64,000 nucleotides of DNA from Mycobacterium szulgai (GTDB taxonomy: Bacteria > Actinomycetota > Actinomycetes > Mycobacteriales > Mycobacteriaceae): contig NZ_LQPW01000125.1 of the NCBI RefSeq assembly GCF_002116635.1, positions 48,976 to 112,975 of the forward strand, given 5' to 3'. A model generated the notes under the pieces. The model saw only the letters and a program-made list of their open reading frames with translations, had not been told where the DNA came from and ran no database searches. Position 1 is the stretch's first letter; the number at the start of each line of letters is the position of its first letter. Below are positions 33,693 through 42,581 of the stretch, one piece after another. A program made the translations under genes and the position numbers.

Positions 33693-34772
33693 TTGGTACC
33701 CAGCCAAGTCGATGCGGTGGTTTTGGTCGGCGGCAAGGGCACCCGGCTGCGGCCGCTGACCCTGTCGGCGCCCAAGCCGATGCTGCCGACGGCCGGGCTG
33801 CCGTTTCTCACCCACCTGCTATCGCGGATCGCGGCGGCCGGCATCGAGCACGTCGTGCTGGGCACGTCGTATCGGGCCGAGGTGTTCGAAGCGGAGTTCG
33901 GCGACGGCTCCAAGCTGGGTCTGCAGATCGACTATGTGACCGAGGAAACTCCGCTGGGGACCGGCGGCGGGATCGCCAACGTGGCCGAAAAGCTGCGCCA
34001 CGACACCGTGATGGTGTTCAACGGCGACGTGCTCTCCGGTGCCGACCTGGGCCAGTTGCTGGAGTTCCACGAGTCGCACCACTCCGACGTCACGCTGCAC
34101 CTGGTGCGGGTCGGCGACCCGCGGGCATTCGGCTGCGTACCCACCGACGACGCCGGTCGCGTGACGGCGTTTCTGGAGAAGACACAGGATCCGCCGACCG
34201 ACCAGATCAACGCCGGCTGCTATGTGTTTCGCCGCGAGATCATTGACCGCATCCCGCGCGGCCGCGAGGTGTCGGTCGAACGCGAGGTTTTCCCCAACCT
34301 GCTCTCGGCCCACGACGTCAAGATTTGCGGCTATGTCGACTCCACGTATTGGCGCGACATGGGCACGCCGGAGGACTTCGTCCGCGGATCGTCGGATCTG
34401 GTGCGCGGCATCGCCCCCTCGCCGGCATTGCACGGCCACCGCGGCGAGCAGCTGGTGCACGACGGGGCGGCGGTGTCTCCGGGCGCGGTGCTCATCGGCG
34501 GCACGGTCGTCGGGCGCGGTGCCGAGATCGGCCCCGGCGTCCGGCTCGACGGCGCGGTCATCTTCGACGGCGTCAAGATCGAGGCCGGCAGTGTGATCGA
34601 GCGCTCGATCATCGGCTTCGGCGTCCGCATCGGTCCCCGGGCGCTGATCCGCGACGGCGTGATCGGCGACGGCGCCGACATCGGAGCGCGCTGCGAATTG
34701 CTGCGTGGCGCCCGGGTGTGGCCGGGCGTCTCCATTCCGGACGGCGGGATTCGGTATTCGTCCGACGTGTGA
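33693..34772 (+). CDS. manB: Mannose-1-phosphate guanylyltransferase (manB of H37Rv; manC/rmlA2 type)
   Basis: A 359-residue sugar nucleotidyltransferase making GDP-mannose. VLVGGKGTRLRPLTLSAPKP is the nucleotide-binding signature, FNGDVLSG holds the metal-binding Asp, and GCYVFRREIIDRIPRG and the RDMGTPEDFVRGSSDLV segment follow. The C-terminal third is a left-handed beta-helix of hexapeptide repeats (GTVVGRGAEIGPGVRLDGAV). It begins at TTG 33693, one base after the wbbL1 TGA. GDP-mannose feeds lipoarabinomannan, PIMs and glycolipids. H37Rv naming is confusing: Rv3264c is called manB although it is not the phosphomannomutase. Confidence 0.92.
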   Translation: MVPSQVDAVVLVGGKGTRLRPLTLSAPKPMLPTAGLPFLTHLLSRIAAAGIEHVVLGTSYRAEVFEAEFGDGSKLGLQIDYVTEETPLGTGGGIANVAEKLRHDTVMVFNGDVLSGADLGQLLEFHESHHSDVTLHLVRVGDPRAFGCVPTDDAGRVTAFLEKTQDPPTDQINAGCYVFRREIIDRIPRGREVSVEREVFPNLLSAHDVKICGYVDSTYWRDMGTPEDFVRGSSDLVRGIAPSPALHGHRGEQLVHDGAAVSPGAVLIGGTVVGRGAEIGPGVRLDGAVIFDGVKIEAGSVIERSIIGFGVRIGPRALIRDGVIGDGADIGARCELLRGARVWPGVSIPDGGIRYSSDV

Positions 34773-34780
34773 GCCGTCGC

Positions 34781-34835
34781 GAGTGTGACTGCAGCGTCGC
34801 GTTCGTGGCCGAACGCGACTGCAGCGTCACCCTCG
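34781..34835. repeat. Short intergenic repeat with hairpin
   Basis: Two direct copies of GACTGCAGCGTC (34787-34798 and 34817-34828) flank a perfect 10-base stem, GTCGCGTTCG (34796-34805) and CGAACGCGAC (34810-34819), with a 4-base loop. The motif recurs before tmk at 53271-53290. It sits between the convergent manB and Nudix genes, where it could also act as a bidirectional terminator. Confidence 0.6.
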
Positions 34836-35366
34836 GCGCAGCGCGCGGGCGACTAGATACTCCAGCGCATGGTCGGTGCCTGGCGGCAGACCGTCGGCCG
34901 GCCACCATCGCAGGTCCTCGGACTCGTCGCTGATCGCGATCTGCGCGCCCGCCGGAGCGCGCGCGACGAACTGCATATCCAGATGCCTCGTCGGCAAGCC
35001 CAACGAGCAGGTGACCGGATGGACGTGAAGTGCCGTCAGCTCGGGGTCGATGCGCAATCCGGTGATCCCGGATTCCTCGGTGGCTTCGCGCAGTGCGGCG
35101 GCGACGATGTCGTCGTCACTCTCGTCGCAATGCCCACCGAGCTGCACCCATCGGCCGACGCGCGGGTGCAGCGTGAGCAGCACCCGTGAGCCGCTGTCGT
35201 CGAAAACCAGCGCCGAGGCGGTGATGTGACCAGCTTCGCATTCGCGCCGGCAGGCGTCGGCGCGGGCGAGTACGAAGGCCAGCGCGGCATGTCGCAATGA
35301 GTCCTGGGCCGGATCGGCGGGCTGCCAGTCGGTCAGCGTGGCGATCACCGAGTCGCGCGGGCTCAC
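34827..35366 (-). CDS. Nudix hydrolase
   Basis: A 179-residue Nudix protein. The box is visible as GGHCDESDDDIVAAALREAT followed by EESGI, giving the usual acidic metal-binding cluster, with an Asp at the first Glu position. It hydrolyses a nucleoside diphosphate linked to an unknown moiety. GTG 35366 overlaps the mamA stop by 4 bases (GTGA), so it is coupled to the mamA-fbiB-fbiA group. I do not recall it between Rv3263 and Rv3264c in H37Rv, where it may have been lost. Confidence 0.85.
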   Translation of the reverse strand: MSPRDSVIATLTDWQPADPAQDSLRHAALAFVLARADACRRECEAGHITASALVFDDSGSRVLLTLHPRVGRWVQLGGHCDESDDDIVAAALREATEESGITGLRIDPELTALHVHPVTCSLGLPTRHLDMQFVARAPAGAQIAISDESEDLRWWPADGLPPGTDHALEYLVARALRRG

Positions 35367-36934
35367 CGGGATCCCCGCTTGGTCCGGCGATCGCGCAGCG
35401 CGGTCCAGGCCGCGCGGCAACCCGCCACCACATCCGCAGACCAGCCGAGTCCGTCGATCAGCACTCGCCGGTCGACCAGATCGAGGGCCTTGTCGATCTC
35501 GTTGGCCTTCAAGAGCAGATCGACGTCGACGGCCAATTCGGCGTCGGCGGCCGCCGGTGCCGGGATGGGCAGTTGCTCGGCCTCGCGGGGCTCGAGCTCC
35601 AACACGCCGCCGCCGTAGCTGCGACCCATGATCTCGGCGAAGGCGAACGTCGCGCTGTTGTGGAACACCGCCGCCAGCGCGGCGGGATGGACCCCAGGCT
35701 TGATCCGGACCCGATGGACGGTGTCGGTGCTGGTGGCGGCCGCGGCGTTGACCGTCAGCCGCGGTGCCCGGTGAATCTGGCGCAGCATGAACAGGTCCGG
35801 AATCCACAGCGATGGCGTGGTCCACCACGGCTTGCGGATCGAGCACTTGTAGCCCAGATGAACGCCGGCTTGTTCGCCGCTGTCGATGTGTGCGACGAGG
35901 GCGGCGTCGGCCGGCGCGGGCGGCGCGTTGAGCAGCCAGGTTCGATGGTTGGCGGCGACATCGCCTGCCCGGCAATCCATGTCGTACACCAGGCCGGACA
36001 GTTGGGCGCTACGCGAGACCAGCGGGACGCAGTGTTGTTGCAGTCCGAGTTCGCCGGCTTGCGCGTCGGTGAAGGTGAAGAAGCTGTTGCGGCCGGTGAC
36101 GATGCCGACATCCACCTCGGCCACCCGGCCCAGCCGGGTCAGGGCTTCGGATTGCTTGAGTGTTCGCAGCAGCCCGATGTGCGCGGGGTCGAGGAAGTAC
36201 TTGGTCCACTTCTCGTTCTCGTGCAGCAGTGCGCGGGCAGGCTCCACATCGAGGTCCGCCGCGTCTAGGGCGCCGGCGTCGGGTAGCGCGAGGGTACGGA
36301 TCTGCGCGGGTCCGGTTCCCACCACGCCGCAGAACAACACGACCTCCTGCAGGATGCCGTCGAACAGCAGTCGCTGGAAGCTCACCAGTGTGATCTCGGC
36401 GAACCGGCTCAGCAGAAATTCGCGCAACTGTGCGGCGTAGCTGACCTGAAGCAACTCGGCGGGAAGCACCAGACCCAGCCGACCGCCATCGCGCACCAGC
36501 GCGGTGCTCGCCACGACGAAGGGGACCCATGCATTGGTCAACTTGGTGGGCCGCAACCCGTGGCGCCGCATGAGTTCCAAAGCGGGACCACGGTATTCGG
36601 TTGCCCAGTTTCCGAAGCGGATATAGGGCGGGTTGCCCGCGACACCGTCCCAGCGCTCGAGGCTGCCGAGCCAGGTGAACAGGTCGGCGTTGTCGACGGG
36701 TGCGAACCGTCGTGCCTTGGCCGCTTCGGCTGCGACGAGTTCGACGCCGTGCGCTTGGTCGGTGCGGGCGGCCAGCTCGCGCAGGATCGCGCCGTCGCCG
36801 CAGGAGGGTTCCAGGATCCGTGGACCCGCCTGCCGGACCCAGCCGGCCAGGAAGCGGGCCACCGCGGCCGGCGTGTAGTAACCACCGCGGACTTTGTCGG
36901 CCGATGCCGCTGCCTTGCCCGCGAAGGTCGTCAT
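35363..36934 (-). CDS. mamA: Adenine-specific DNA methyltransferase MamA
   Basis: A 523-residue N6-adenine methyltransferase, orthologous by position and sequence to Rv3263 (MamA), which methylates CTGGAG/CTCCAG and tunes promoters in M. tuberculosis. GGYYTPAAVARFLAGWV and ILEPSCGDGAILRELA form the SAM site; VAGNPPYIRFGNW carries the catalytic NPPY. The C-terminal half (VGIVTGRNSFFTF onward) is a TaqI-like target recognition region. No cognate restriction gene is present, so it is an orphan. ATG 36934 (MTTFAGKAAA) overlaps the fbiB stop by 4 bases. Confidence 0.9.
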   Translation of the reverse strand: MTTFAGKAAASADKVRGGYYTPAAVARFLAGWVRQAGPRILEPSCGDGAILRELAARTDQAHGVELVAAEAAKARRFAPVDNADLFTWLGSLERWDGVAGNPPYIRFGNWATEYRGPALELMRRHGLRPTKLTNAWVPFVVASTALVRDGGRLGLVLPAELLQVSYAAQLREFLLSRFAEITLVSFQRLLFDGILQEVVLFCGVVGTGPAQIRTLALPDAGALDAADLDVEPARALLHENEKWTKYFLDPAHIGLLRTLKQSEALTRLGRVAEVDVGIVTGRNSFFTFTDAQAGELGLQQHCVPLVSRSAQLSGLVYDMDCRAGDVAANHRTWLLNAPPAPADAALVAHIDSGEQAGVHLGYKCSIRKPWWTTPSLWIPDLFMLRQIHRAPRLTVNAAAATSTDTVHRVRIKPGVHPAALAAVFHNSATFAFAEIMGRSYGGGVLELEPREAEQLPIPAPAAADAELAVDVDLLLKANEIDKALDLVDRRVLIDGLGWSADVVAGCRAAWTALRDRRTKRGSR

Positions 36935-38271
36935 TTGCAGACCAGCAGGTCGCTGACCGCTACCGGGTCGCGCAACCCGGTGGGCTCGGACGCGTAGCCG
37001 ATCGCGATGGCGCCCAGCGGCTCCCAATCGGCAGGCAGGTCCAGCTCTTCGCGGACCAGGTCGGCGGCAAAGATCGTCGATCCGATCCAGCAACTGCCCA
37101 GCCCGCGCACCGCCAGTGCGACCAGCAGTGCCTGCACGGCCGCTCCGACCGCGACCGTGAACATGGTGCGCTCGGCATCCGTGCGGGCCGCATCGGGATA
37201 GGAGTGCGCGCCGTCGGGCACTAGGAAGGGGATTACGACTTCGGGCGCGTCATAGAGGATTTGGCCGCGGGCAACGCGTCGCTCGACGGAGTCGGCGGGC
37301 CGGCCGTCGCCGGCCAGATCGGCGCGCCACTTGTCTTTCATCCGGTCGAGCAACCGCGTCCGCAGGGCGTGCGTCTGTAGCCACACGAACCGCACCGGCC
37401 GGGTGTGGTGGGGGGCCGGTGCGGTGAGCGCTTCGGCGACGGCGGACTCGAGCTGCTCGGCAGGAACCGGCTCGTCGCTGAATCGGCGCACCGACCGGCG
37501 CAACAACTGAGCCTGCCGGCGGCCCAATTCGATCGCCTCGGCGGTGCCGAGCCAGAACAGGTCTTCGGCGCCGGAACGCAGCAGCTGCCGGGCCGTCGAG
37601 CCGTCATCGGTCAGCTTCAGCCCACGTACCACGGCGACCGGCATCGCGGTCAGTTTGCCTTTGACCAGATCGGCCGCGGCCGCGATCTCGTCGGCGACCG
37701 CGACCTCGGTCACCACCAGCTCGTTGCCGTGGCGGTCGACGGTGCCCGAATAGTTGTGCAGCACAGCCAGGCCCGAAGAGCCCACCGCGGCGTCGATCTG
37801 CCCGTTGCGCCAGGCGCGGCCCATGGTGTCGGTGATCAGCACCGCGACGGTGACACCGAGCCGCTCGCGCAATCCGGCGCGCAGGGCCGCGGCACTGGCG
37901 TCGGGATCGACCGGCAACAGGGCCAGTTCGGAGCGGCCGACGTTGGATCCGTCCACCCCGGCGGCCGCCTGAACCAGCCCCAGCCGGCTCTCGGTGATCA
38001 GGGTGCGGCCCTTGCGTGCCAGCACCCGCACCGCCTCGTCTTCGACCAGCTTGCGGCGCAACTGGTCGCGTGCTTCCTCGTCTTCGGGAGCGGGCACCAG
38101 CCGGCCCTCGCACTTGGACACCACCTTGCTCGTGACCACCACGACATCGCCGTCGCGCAGCCACGGTGCCGCCTCGGCGATGGCCACGCCGAGCTCGTCG
38201 CCGGGACGGAATTCGGGAAGCCCGGCCACCGGCAGGATCTCGATCGGCGCGGCAGATCCGTGCTCGGTCAC
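36931..38271 (-). CDS. fbiB: Coenzyme F420:L-glutamate ligase FbiB
   Basis: A 446-residue two-domain enzyme. The N-terminal half is the GTP-dependent gamma-glutamyl ligase (VTSKVVSKCEGRLVPAPED, GRTLITESRLGLVQAAAGVD, VLITDTMGRAWRNGQIDAAV). The C-terminal half is a nitroreductase-fold FMN domain (SVRRFSDEPVPAEQLESAV, RGLGSCWIGSTIF) that reduces dehydro-F420 in the current pathway view. It overlaps fbiA upstream and mamA downstream by 4 bases each. Orthologue Rv3262. Confidence 0.94.
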   Translation of the reverse strand: MTEHGSAAPIEILPVAGLPEFRPGDELGVAIAEAAPWLRDGDVVVVTSKVVSKCEGRLVPAPEDEEARDQLRRKLVEDEAVRVLARKGRTLITESRLGLVQAAAGVDGSNVGRSELALLPVDPDASAAALRAGLRERLGVTVAVLITDTMGRAWRNGQIDAAVGSSGLAVLHNYSGTVDRHGNELVVTEVAVADEIAAAADLVKGKLTAMPVAVVRGLKLTDDGSTARQLLRSGAEDLFWLGTAEAIELGRRQAQLLRRSVRRFSDEPVPAEQLESAVAEALTAPAPHHTRPVRFVWLQTHALRTRLLDRMKDKWRADLAGDGRPADSVERRVARGQILYDAPEVVIPFLVPDGAHSYPDAARTDAERTMFTVAVGAAVQALLVALAVRGLGSCWIGSTIFAADLVREELDLPADWEPLGAIAIGYASEPTGLRDPVAVSDLLVCK

Positions 38272-39269
38272 GCTCTCACGCCCGCAAGCTCCAGCCCGGC
38301 GCGGACCATTTCCGCGGTTGCTTTCGGGTCGCTCATGATCAGCGGGATCGATGCCACCGTGACACCGTCGATTTCGGCTTCAGAACCCGACACGTCACCC
38401 TCGTGCACCAGCCAGTAGTCCAGTATCCCGGTGGTGCTTCGGCCACCGTAATGCCGGCCCACCGCCGCGGCGGTGGAATCCACCCCGATTACCGCCAGAC
38501 ACGCATCGGCCATGCCGCGCAACGGCTTTCCGCCGATGATCGGCGAGTAGCCGACGACCGGGGCGGTGGCCGCCCGCAGCGCCGCGCGGATACCCGGGAC
38601 GGCCAGGATGGCGCCGACGCTGACCACCGGGTTCGACGGTGCCAGCATGATCACGTCGGCATCGGCGATGGCCGACGCAACTTCGGTTGTCGCACTGGCC
38701 TTTTCGGCGCCCACGAAGGCAAAGCTGTGGGTCGGTATCTGCGCGCGATAGCGCACCCACCACTCCTGGAAGTGGATCGCTCGGGGGGCGTCTTCGACCG
38801 GATCGGTGACTACCACGTGGGTCTCGCAACGGTCGTCGCTGGCGGGCAGCAACCGCGCGCCCGGTTGCCAGCGGTCACAAAGGGCCGTGGTGATCTGGGT
38901 CAGCGGGTAGCCGGCGCGCAGCATCTGAGTACGCACCAGGTGGGTGGCCAGATCGCGATCGCCGAGGCCGAACCAATCGGGCTGCATGCCGTAGCGCGCG
39001 AGTTCCTCTTTGGCGTGCCAGGTTTCGTCACGGTGGCCCCAGCCGCGCGCCGGGTCGACACCGCCGCCGAGGGTGTACATGCAAGTGTCCAGATCGGGGC
39101 AGACCCGCACGCCGTGGATCCAGGCGTCGTCGCCGATGTTGACCACAGTGGTTAGTTCGTGGCCCGAGTCGTCATCGGGTATGGCAAACTGGCCGAGGCC
39201 GAGCAGCTGCTGGACTCCGAGCAGGAAGCGCGCGCCGCCGACTCCACCGACCAGAACGGTGACCTTCAC
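38268..39269 (-). CDS. fbiA: Phosphoenolpyruvyl/2-phospho-L-lactate transferase FbiA
   Basis: A 333-residue CofD-family enzyme that joins Fo to the phosphoenolpyruvyl group, giving dehydro-F420-0. VTVLVGGVGGARFLLGVQQL is the N-terminal substrate-binding signature; NIGDDAWIHGVRVCPDLDT and MLAPSNPVVSVGAILAVPGI follow. GTG 39269 (VKVTVLVGG) is chosen over an ATG at 39302 because it matches the orthologue N-terminus. It is the first gene of fbiA-fbiB-mamA-Nudix, all joined by 4-base overlaps, and is divergent from whiB2. Confidence 0.93.
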   Translation of the reverse strand: MKVTVLVGGVGGARFLLGVQQLLGLGQFAIPDDDSGHELTTVVNIGDDAWIHGVRVCPDLDTCMYTLGGGVDPARGWGHRDETWHAKEELARYGMQPDWFGLGDRDLATHLVRTQMLRAGYPLTQITTALCDRWQPGARLLPASDDRCETHVVVTDPVEDAPRAIHFQEWWVRYRAQIPTHSFAFVGAEKASATTEVASAIADADVIMLAPSNPVVSVGAILAVPGIRAALRAATAPVVGYSPIIGGKPLRGMADACLAVIGVDSTAAAVGRHYGGRSTTGILDYWLVHEGDVSGSEAEIDGVTVASIPLIMSDPKATAEMVRAGLELAGVRA

Positions 39270-39593
39270 ATCGCAGGACAGTACCTGCCCGCGATGCTGC
39301 ACCGGCCTGCCGTGTGGCGACCTGGGCGAGCGCCAGTGTGAGGAGGGGCATAAGACACGCCGTGGGCCTTCGACAACGGAAACGCCGAAATTTAGTTACG
39401 AGATGATATGGAAATGCCGCGGAGTGCTTGACCCGATAGATGAACCCGTGTCTAATCACATGAGTGTCATTTCCCGGTTGGCCGGCCGGTTCCGGTGTCG
39501 CAGACCGAGATTCGATCACTTGTTCGAATTTGGTAACTGTACATCAAAACAGTGGGAAACCATTTCACTCTCTATAAGTGAGGAGGCGGAGGC
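39270..39593. promoter_or_regulatory. Divergent promoter region of fbiA and whiB2
   Basis: 324 bases between divergent starts with no gene. The half nearer whiB2 is AT-richer and includes GTTCGAATTTGGTAACTGTAC and AAACCATTTCACTC. A strong GAGGAGGCGGAGG site lies just before ATG 39594. An extended whiB2 leader is likely, but promoters cannot be fixed by eye. Confidence 0.5.
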
Positions 39594-39983
39594 ATGTCCT
39601 ATGAGCACCTTCGGGGCGTAATGGGAAGCGCACCGCACACCACTTCCGGTCCTGTGCCAGTGTCGCCAATCGTCATTGGCCGACCGCACCTGAGTTTGGT
39701 TCCTGAGGCGCCCCCGACATATGAGGCGTTCGAAGCGTTCGAGCCCGAGCCGGAGCCCATACCTGCCGACCAGTGGCAGGACCGCGCCCTTTGCGCCCAA
39801 ACGGATCCCGAAGCGTTCTTCCCGGAGAAGGGCGGCTCCACCCGCGAGGCCAAGAAGATCTGCCTGGGGTGCGAGGTCCGCCACGAATGCCTCGAGTACG
39901 CCCTGGCTCATGACGAGCGCTTCGGCATCTGGGGCGGCCTCTCCGAGCGCGAACGCCGCCGCCTCAAACGCGGCATCATCTGA
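39594..39983 (+). CDS. whiB2: Iron-sulfur transcription factor WhiB2
   Basis: A 129-residue Wbl protein needed for septation in mycobacteria. Cys67, Cys90, Cys93 and Cys99 (C-x22-C-x2-C-x5-C) bind a 4Fe-4S cluster, followed by the turn GIWGGLSERERRRLKRG and a basic C-terminus. The domain from WQDRALCAQTDPEAFF to the end is practically the M. tuberculosis sequence. ATG 39594 adds about 40 low-complexity residues compared with the annotated Rv3260c start, but a good ribosome site (GAGGCGGAGG) supports it. Confidence 0.93.
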   Translation: MSYEHLRGVMGSAPHTTSGPVPVSPIVIGRPHLSLVPEAPPTYEAFEAFEPEPEPIPADQWQDRALCAQTDPEAFFPEKGGSTREAKKICLGCEVRHECLEYALAHDERFGIWGGLSERERRRLKRGII

Positions 39984-40012
39984 AAGATTCCAGCGCGCCG
40001 CGCGCTACCGCC

Positions 40013-40528
40013 TCAGTCGTCGTCGATCGTCGGGTCGATGACCGTCGGGTCGACATCCAGATAGATGGCCACCTGCGCCACCAGGATTTCATGCAGCAAT
40101 TCGCCGAGCTCGATGGTGTCCTTCGCCCGTCGCTCGATTGGCTTGCGGAACAAGACAATTCGCGCCCGTGTGGCATTACCGCGGACGTCGACACCGGCGG
40201 GGATAAGCCGGGCCAGCGCTATCGGCCCGTCGGCGATCACCTCTGGTGGCCACTGCACGCTTTCGGGGTCCTTGGCCGCGATGCGGGGAATCTCGTCGAC
40301 AGCGATATCGAGTTCGGACACCCGGTCCTGCCACCGCCGCTCGATCGGCTCGTAGGCCTCCAGCACCGCCATGTCGAAGCGCTCGGCGCGGCTGCGCCAG
40401 CCGGGCACGGTCGGCGGCAACAGCGGCCCGCGCAGATCGCGGCCCCGTCGCCGGGCTCGGTGTCCGAGTCGCCCGGCGGGCTGACCCGCGGATCGACCGC
40501 CGCGCGGCGAGCTTCGGGAATCGCTCAC
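40013..40528 (-). CDS. Metallopeptidase-like family protein (Rv3259)
   Basis: A protein of about 171 residues. RFDMAVLEAYEPIERRWQDR, DEIPRIAAKDPESV and PIALARLIPAGVDVRGNATR are conserved in the actinobacterial zincin-like family (PF06262). The usual HExxH site is degenerate here (LHEILVAQVAIYL), so proteolysis is doubtful. GTG 40528 (VSDSRSSPRGGR) is a likely start, with an Arg-rich, probably disordered N-terminus; a shorter start at the RGPLLPPTVPGW block is possible. It converges with whiB2 and is divergent from the next gene. Confidence 0.75.
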   Translation of the reverse strand: MSDSRSSPRGGRSAGQPAGRLGHRARRRGRDLRGPLLPPTVPGWRSRAERFDMAVLEAYEPIERRWQDRVSELDIAVDEIPRIAAKDPESVQWPPEVIADGPIALARLIPAGVDVRGNATRARIVLFRKPIERRAKDTIELGELLHEILVAQVAIYLDVDPTVIDPTIDDD

Positions 40529-40617
40529 CGCCCGATGGTAACGGTTACACATCGCGGCGAGAACGGATGCGCGTGTCCGGCGCTTGCCCAGCGTTTCCGC
40601 ACGATAGCCTTTCGATC

Positions 40618-41118
40618 GTGAACGTACCCCGTCGCTGCTGCCGGCCCGGGTGTCCGCACTATGCAGTGGCAACGTTGACGTTCGTTTACTCGGACTCGAC
40701 GGCGGTGGTAGGTCCGCTCGCCACCGCGCGGGAACCGCACTCGTGGGATCTGTGCGTCGGCCATGCCGGCCGTATCACCGCGCCACGCGGGTGGGAACTC
40801 GTGCGTCACGCAGAGCCGCTACCCATGCAGCATCCCGACGAGGACGACTTGGTCGCCCTGGCCGACGCGGTGCGTGAGGGCGCCCCTGGCAGTGTGGACC
40901 TGTCCTACTCGGCCGCCAACGCCGGCCCCTACGGTGGTGGGACCGGCATGCCGCTCAACGGTTTTCCGCCCCGAGTGGGCAGCCCGCCCGGCGATCCCCG
41001 CCTGAACCCTGCGGGAGCCCATGCGGCCGCGCACAGCGGCAGCGTGCTTGCGCCGCCCGAGCATCGCTCCGGACGCCGGCGCGGACACCTGCGGGTGTTG
41101 CCCGATCCTGCCGACTAA
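40618..41118 (+). CDS. DUF3499 protein (Rv3258c)
   Basis: A 166-residue protein. The N-terminal RRCCRPGCPHYAVATLTFVY contains a Cys cluster (CC-x3-C), and with the downstream WDLCVGHAGRITAPRGWELV it resembles a small zinc-binding module. The C-terminal half is Gly/Pro/His-rich and probably disordered. The family is confined to actinobacteria and has no assigned role. GTG 40618 follows a purine-rich stretch. It is 65 bases upstream of pmmA on the same strand and may be co-transcribed with it. Confidence 0.8.
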   Translation: MNVPRRCCRPGCPHYAVATLTFVYSDSTAVVGPLATAREPHSWDLCVGHAGRITAPRGWELVRHAEPLPMQHPDEDDLVALADAVREGAPGSVDLSYSAANAGPYGGGTGMPLNGFPPRVGSPPGDPRLNPAGAHAAAHSGSVLAPPEHRSGRRRGHLRVLPDPAD

Positions 41119-41183
41119 CGCTCGGCGGCGCCCGGCGGGCCGTTAGGCTGGCGCCAAGAGTTCACGTCGGCAGGAGTCCCCGC

Positions 41184-42581
41184 ATGTCTTGGCCCGCAGC
41201 GGCTATTCACGGAGTCATCAAGGCGTACGACGTCCGCGGGCTGGTCGGCGAGCAGATCTCCGAGTCGCTGGTCACCGATGTCGGTGCCGCGTTCGCCCGG
41301 CTGATGCGCGACGAGGGCGCACACCAGGTGGTCATCGGGTACGACATGCGCGACAGTTCGCCGTCGTTGGCGGCCGCCTTCGCGACCGGGGTGACTGGGC
41401 AGGGGCTTGACGTGGTGCGGATCGGTTTGGCGTCCACCGACCAGCTCTACTTCGCTTCGGGGCTGTTGGACTGTCCGGGCGCGATGTTCACCGCGAGCCA
41501 CAACCCGGCGGCATACAACGGCATCAAGTTGTGCCGGGCCGGGGCAAAACCGGTCGGCAAGGACACCGGTCTGACCGTCATCAGTGACGACCTGATCGCC
41601 GGCGTGCCGCCCCGCGAGGGGCCCGCCGGAGCCATCACCGACAAAGACGTGCTGGCCGACTACGGGGTGTTCCTGCGCTCACTGGTGGACACGTCCAACC
41701 TGCGCCCGTTGCGGGTCGCCGTGGACGCCGGCAACGGCATGGCCGGCCACACCGCACCGGCGGTGCTGGGTGCGATCGACTCGATCACGTTGCTGCCCTT
41801 GTACTTTGAGCTCGACGGGTCGTTCCCCAATCACGAGGCCAATCCGCTGGACCCGGCGAATCTGGTGGACCTGCAGGCCTACGTGCGCGAAACCGGTGCC
41901 GATATCGGCCTGGCCTTCGACGGGGACGCCGACCGGTGCTTCGTCGTCGACGAACGCGGCGAACCGGTTTCGCCGTCGACGGTGACCAGCCTGGTCGCCG
42001 CGCGCGAGCTGCACCGGGAGATCGGTGCCACGGTGATCCACAACGTGATCACCTCCCGTGCGGTGCCCGAGCTGGTCGTCGAACGCGGCGGCACGCCGCT
42101 GCGGTCGCGCGTCGGACACTCCTACATCAAGGCGATGATGGCCGACACCGGCGCGATCTTCGGTGGCGAGCACTCGGCGCACTACTACTTTCGCGACTTC
42201 TGGGGTGCGGACTCCGGAATGCTGGCCGCGCTGTACGTACTGGCCGCCCTCGGCGAACAGGACCGGCCGCTGTCGGAGTTGACCGCGGACTACCAACGCT
42301 ACGAATCCTCCGGCGAAATCAACTTCACCGTCGCCGACGCACCCGCCTGTGTGGACGCCGTGCTGAAGTCCTTCGGCAGCCGCATTCAGTCCATCGATCA
42401 CCTGGACGGGGTGACGGTTGACCTGGGCGACGACAGCTGGTTCAACCTGCGCAGTTCCAACACCGAGCCGTTGCTGCGGCTCAACGTCGAGGCGCGCAGC
42501 GTCGAGGACGTCGACGCGGTGGTCGCTCATGTCAGCACCGAGATCGCCGCCCAGGCGGCGGCCGGCGAGGCCGGACCGTGA
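41184..42581 (+). CDS. pmmA: Phosphomannomutase PmmA
   Basis: A 465-residue alpha-phosphohexomutase interconverting mannose-6-P and mannose-1-P. FTASHNPAAYNGIKL holds the catalytic phosphoserine, LAFDGDADRCFVVDE the Mg-binding DGDADR loop, GGEHSAHYYFRDFWG the sugar-binding loop, and LRSSNTEPLLRLNVEA the phosphate-binding loop. It leads the pmmA-Rv3256c-manA operon; together with manB these convert fructose-6-P to GDP-mannose. Orthologue Rv3257c. Confidence 0.95.
   Translation: MSWPAAAIHGVIKAYDVRGLVGEQISESLVTDVGAAFARLMRDEGAHQVVIGYDMRDSSPSLAAAFATGVTGQGLDVVRIGLASTDQLYFASGLLDCPGAMFTASHNPAAYNGIKLCRAGAKPVGKDTGLTVISDDLIAGVPPREGPAGAITDKDVLADYGVFLRSLVDTSNLRPLRVAVDAGNGMAGHTAPAVLGAIDSITLLPLYFELDGSFPNHEANPLDPANLVDLQAYVRETGADIGLAFDGDADRCFVVDERGEPVSPSTVTSLVAARELHREIGATVIHNVITSRAVPELVVERGGTPLRSRVGHSYIKAMMADTGAIFGGEHSAHYYFRDFWGADSGMLAALYVLAALGEQDRPLSELTADYQRYESSGEINFTVADAPACVDAVLKSFGSRIQSIDHLDGVTVDLGDDSWFNLRSSNTEPLLRLNVEARSVEDVDAVVAHVSTEIAAQAAAGEAGP

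Noticed and set aside
40013..40528. Active zinc protease assignment for the Rv3259-type protein
   Set aside because: The HExxH motif expected for zincins is not intact (LHEILVAQVA), so only family membership is claimed.
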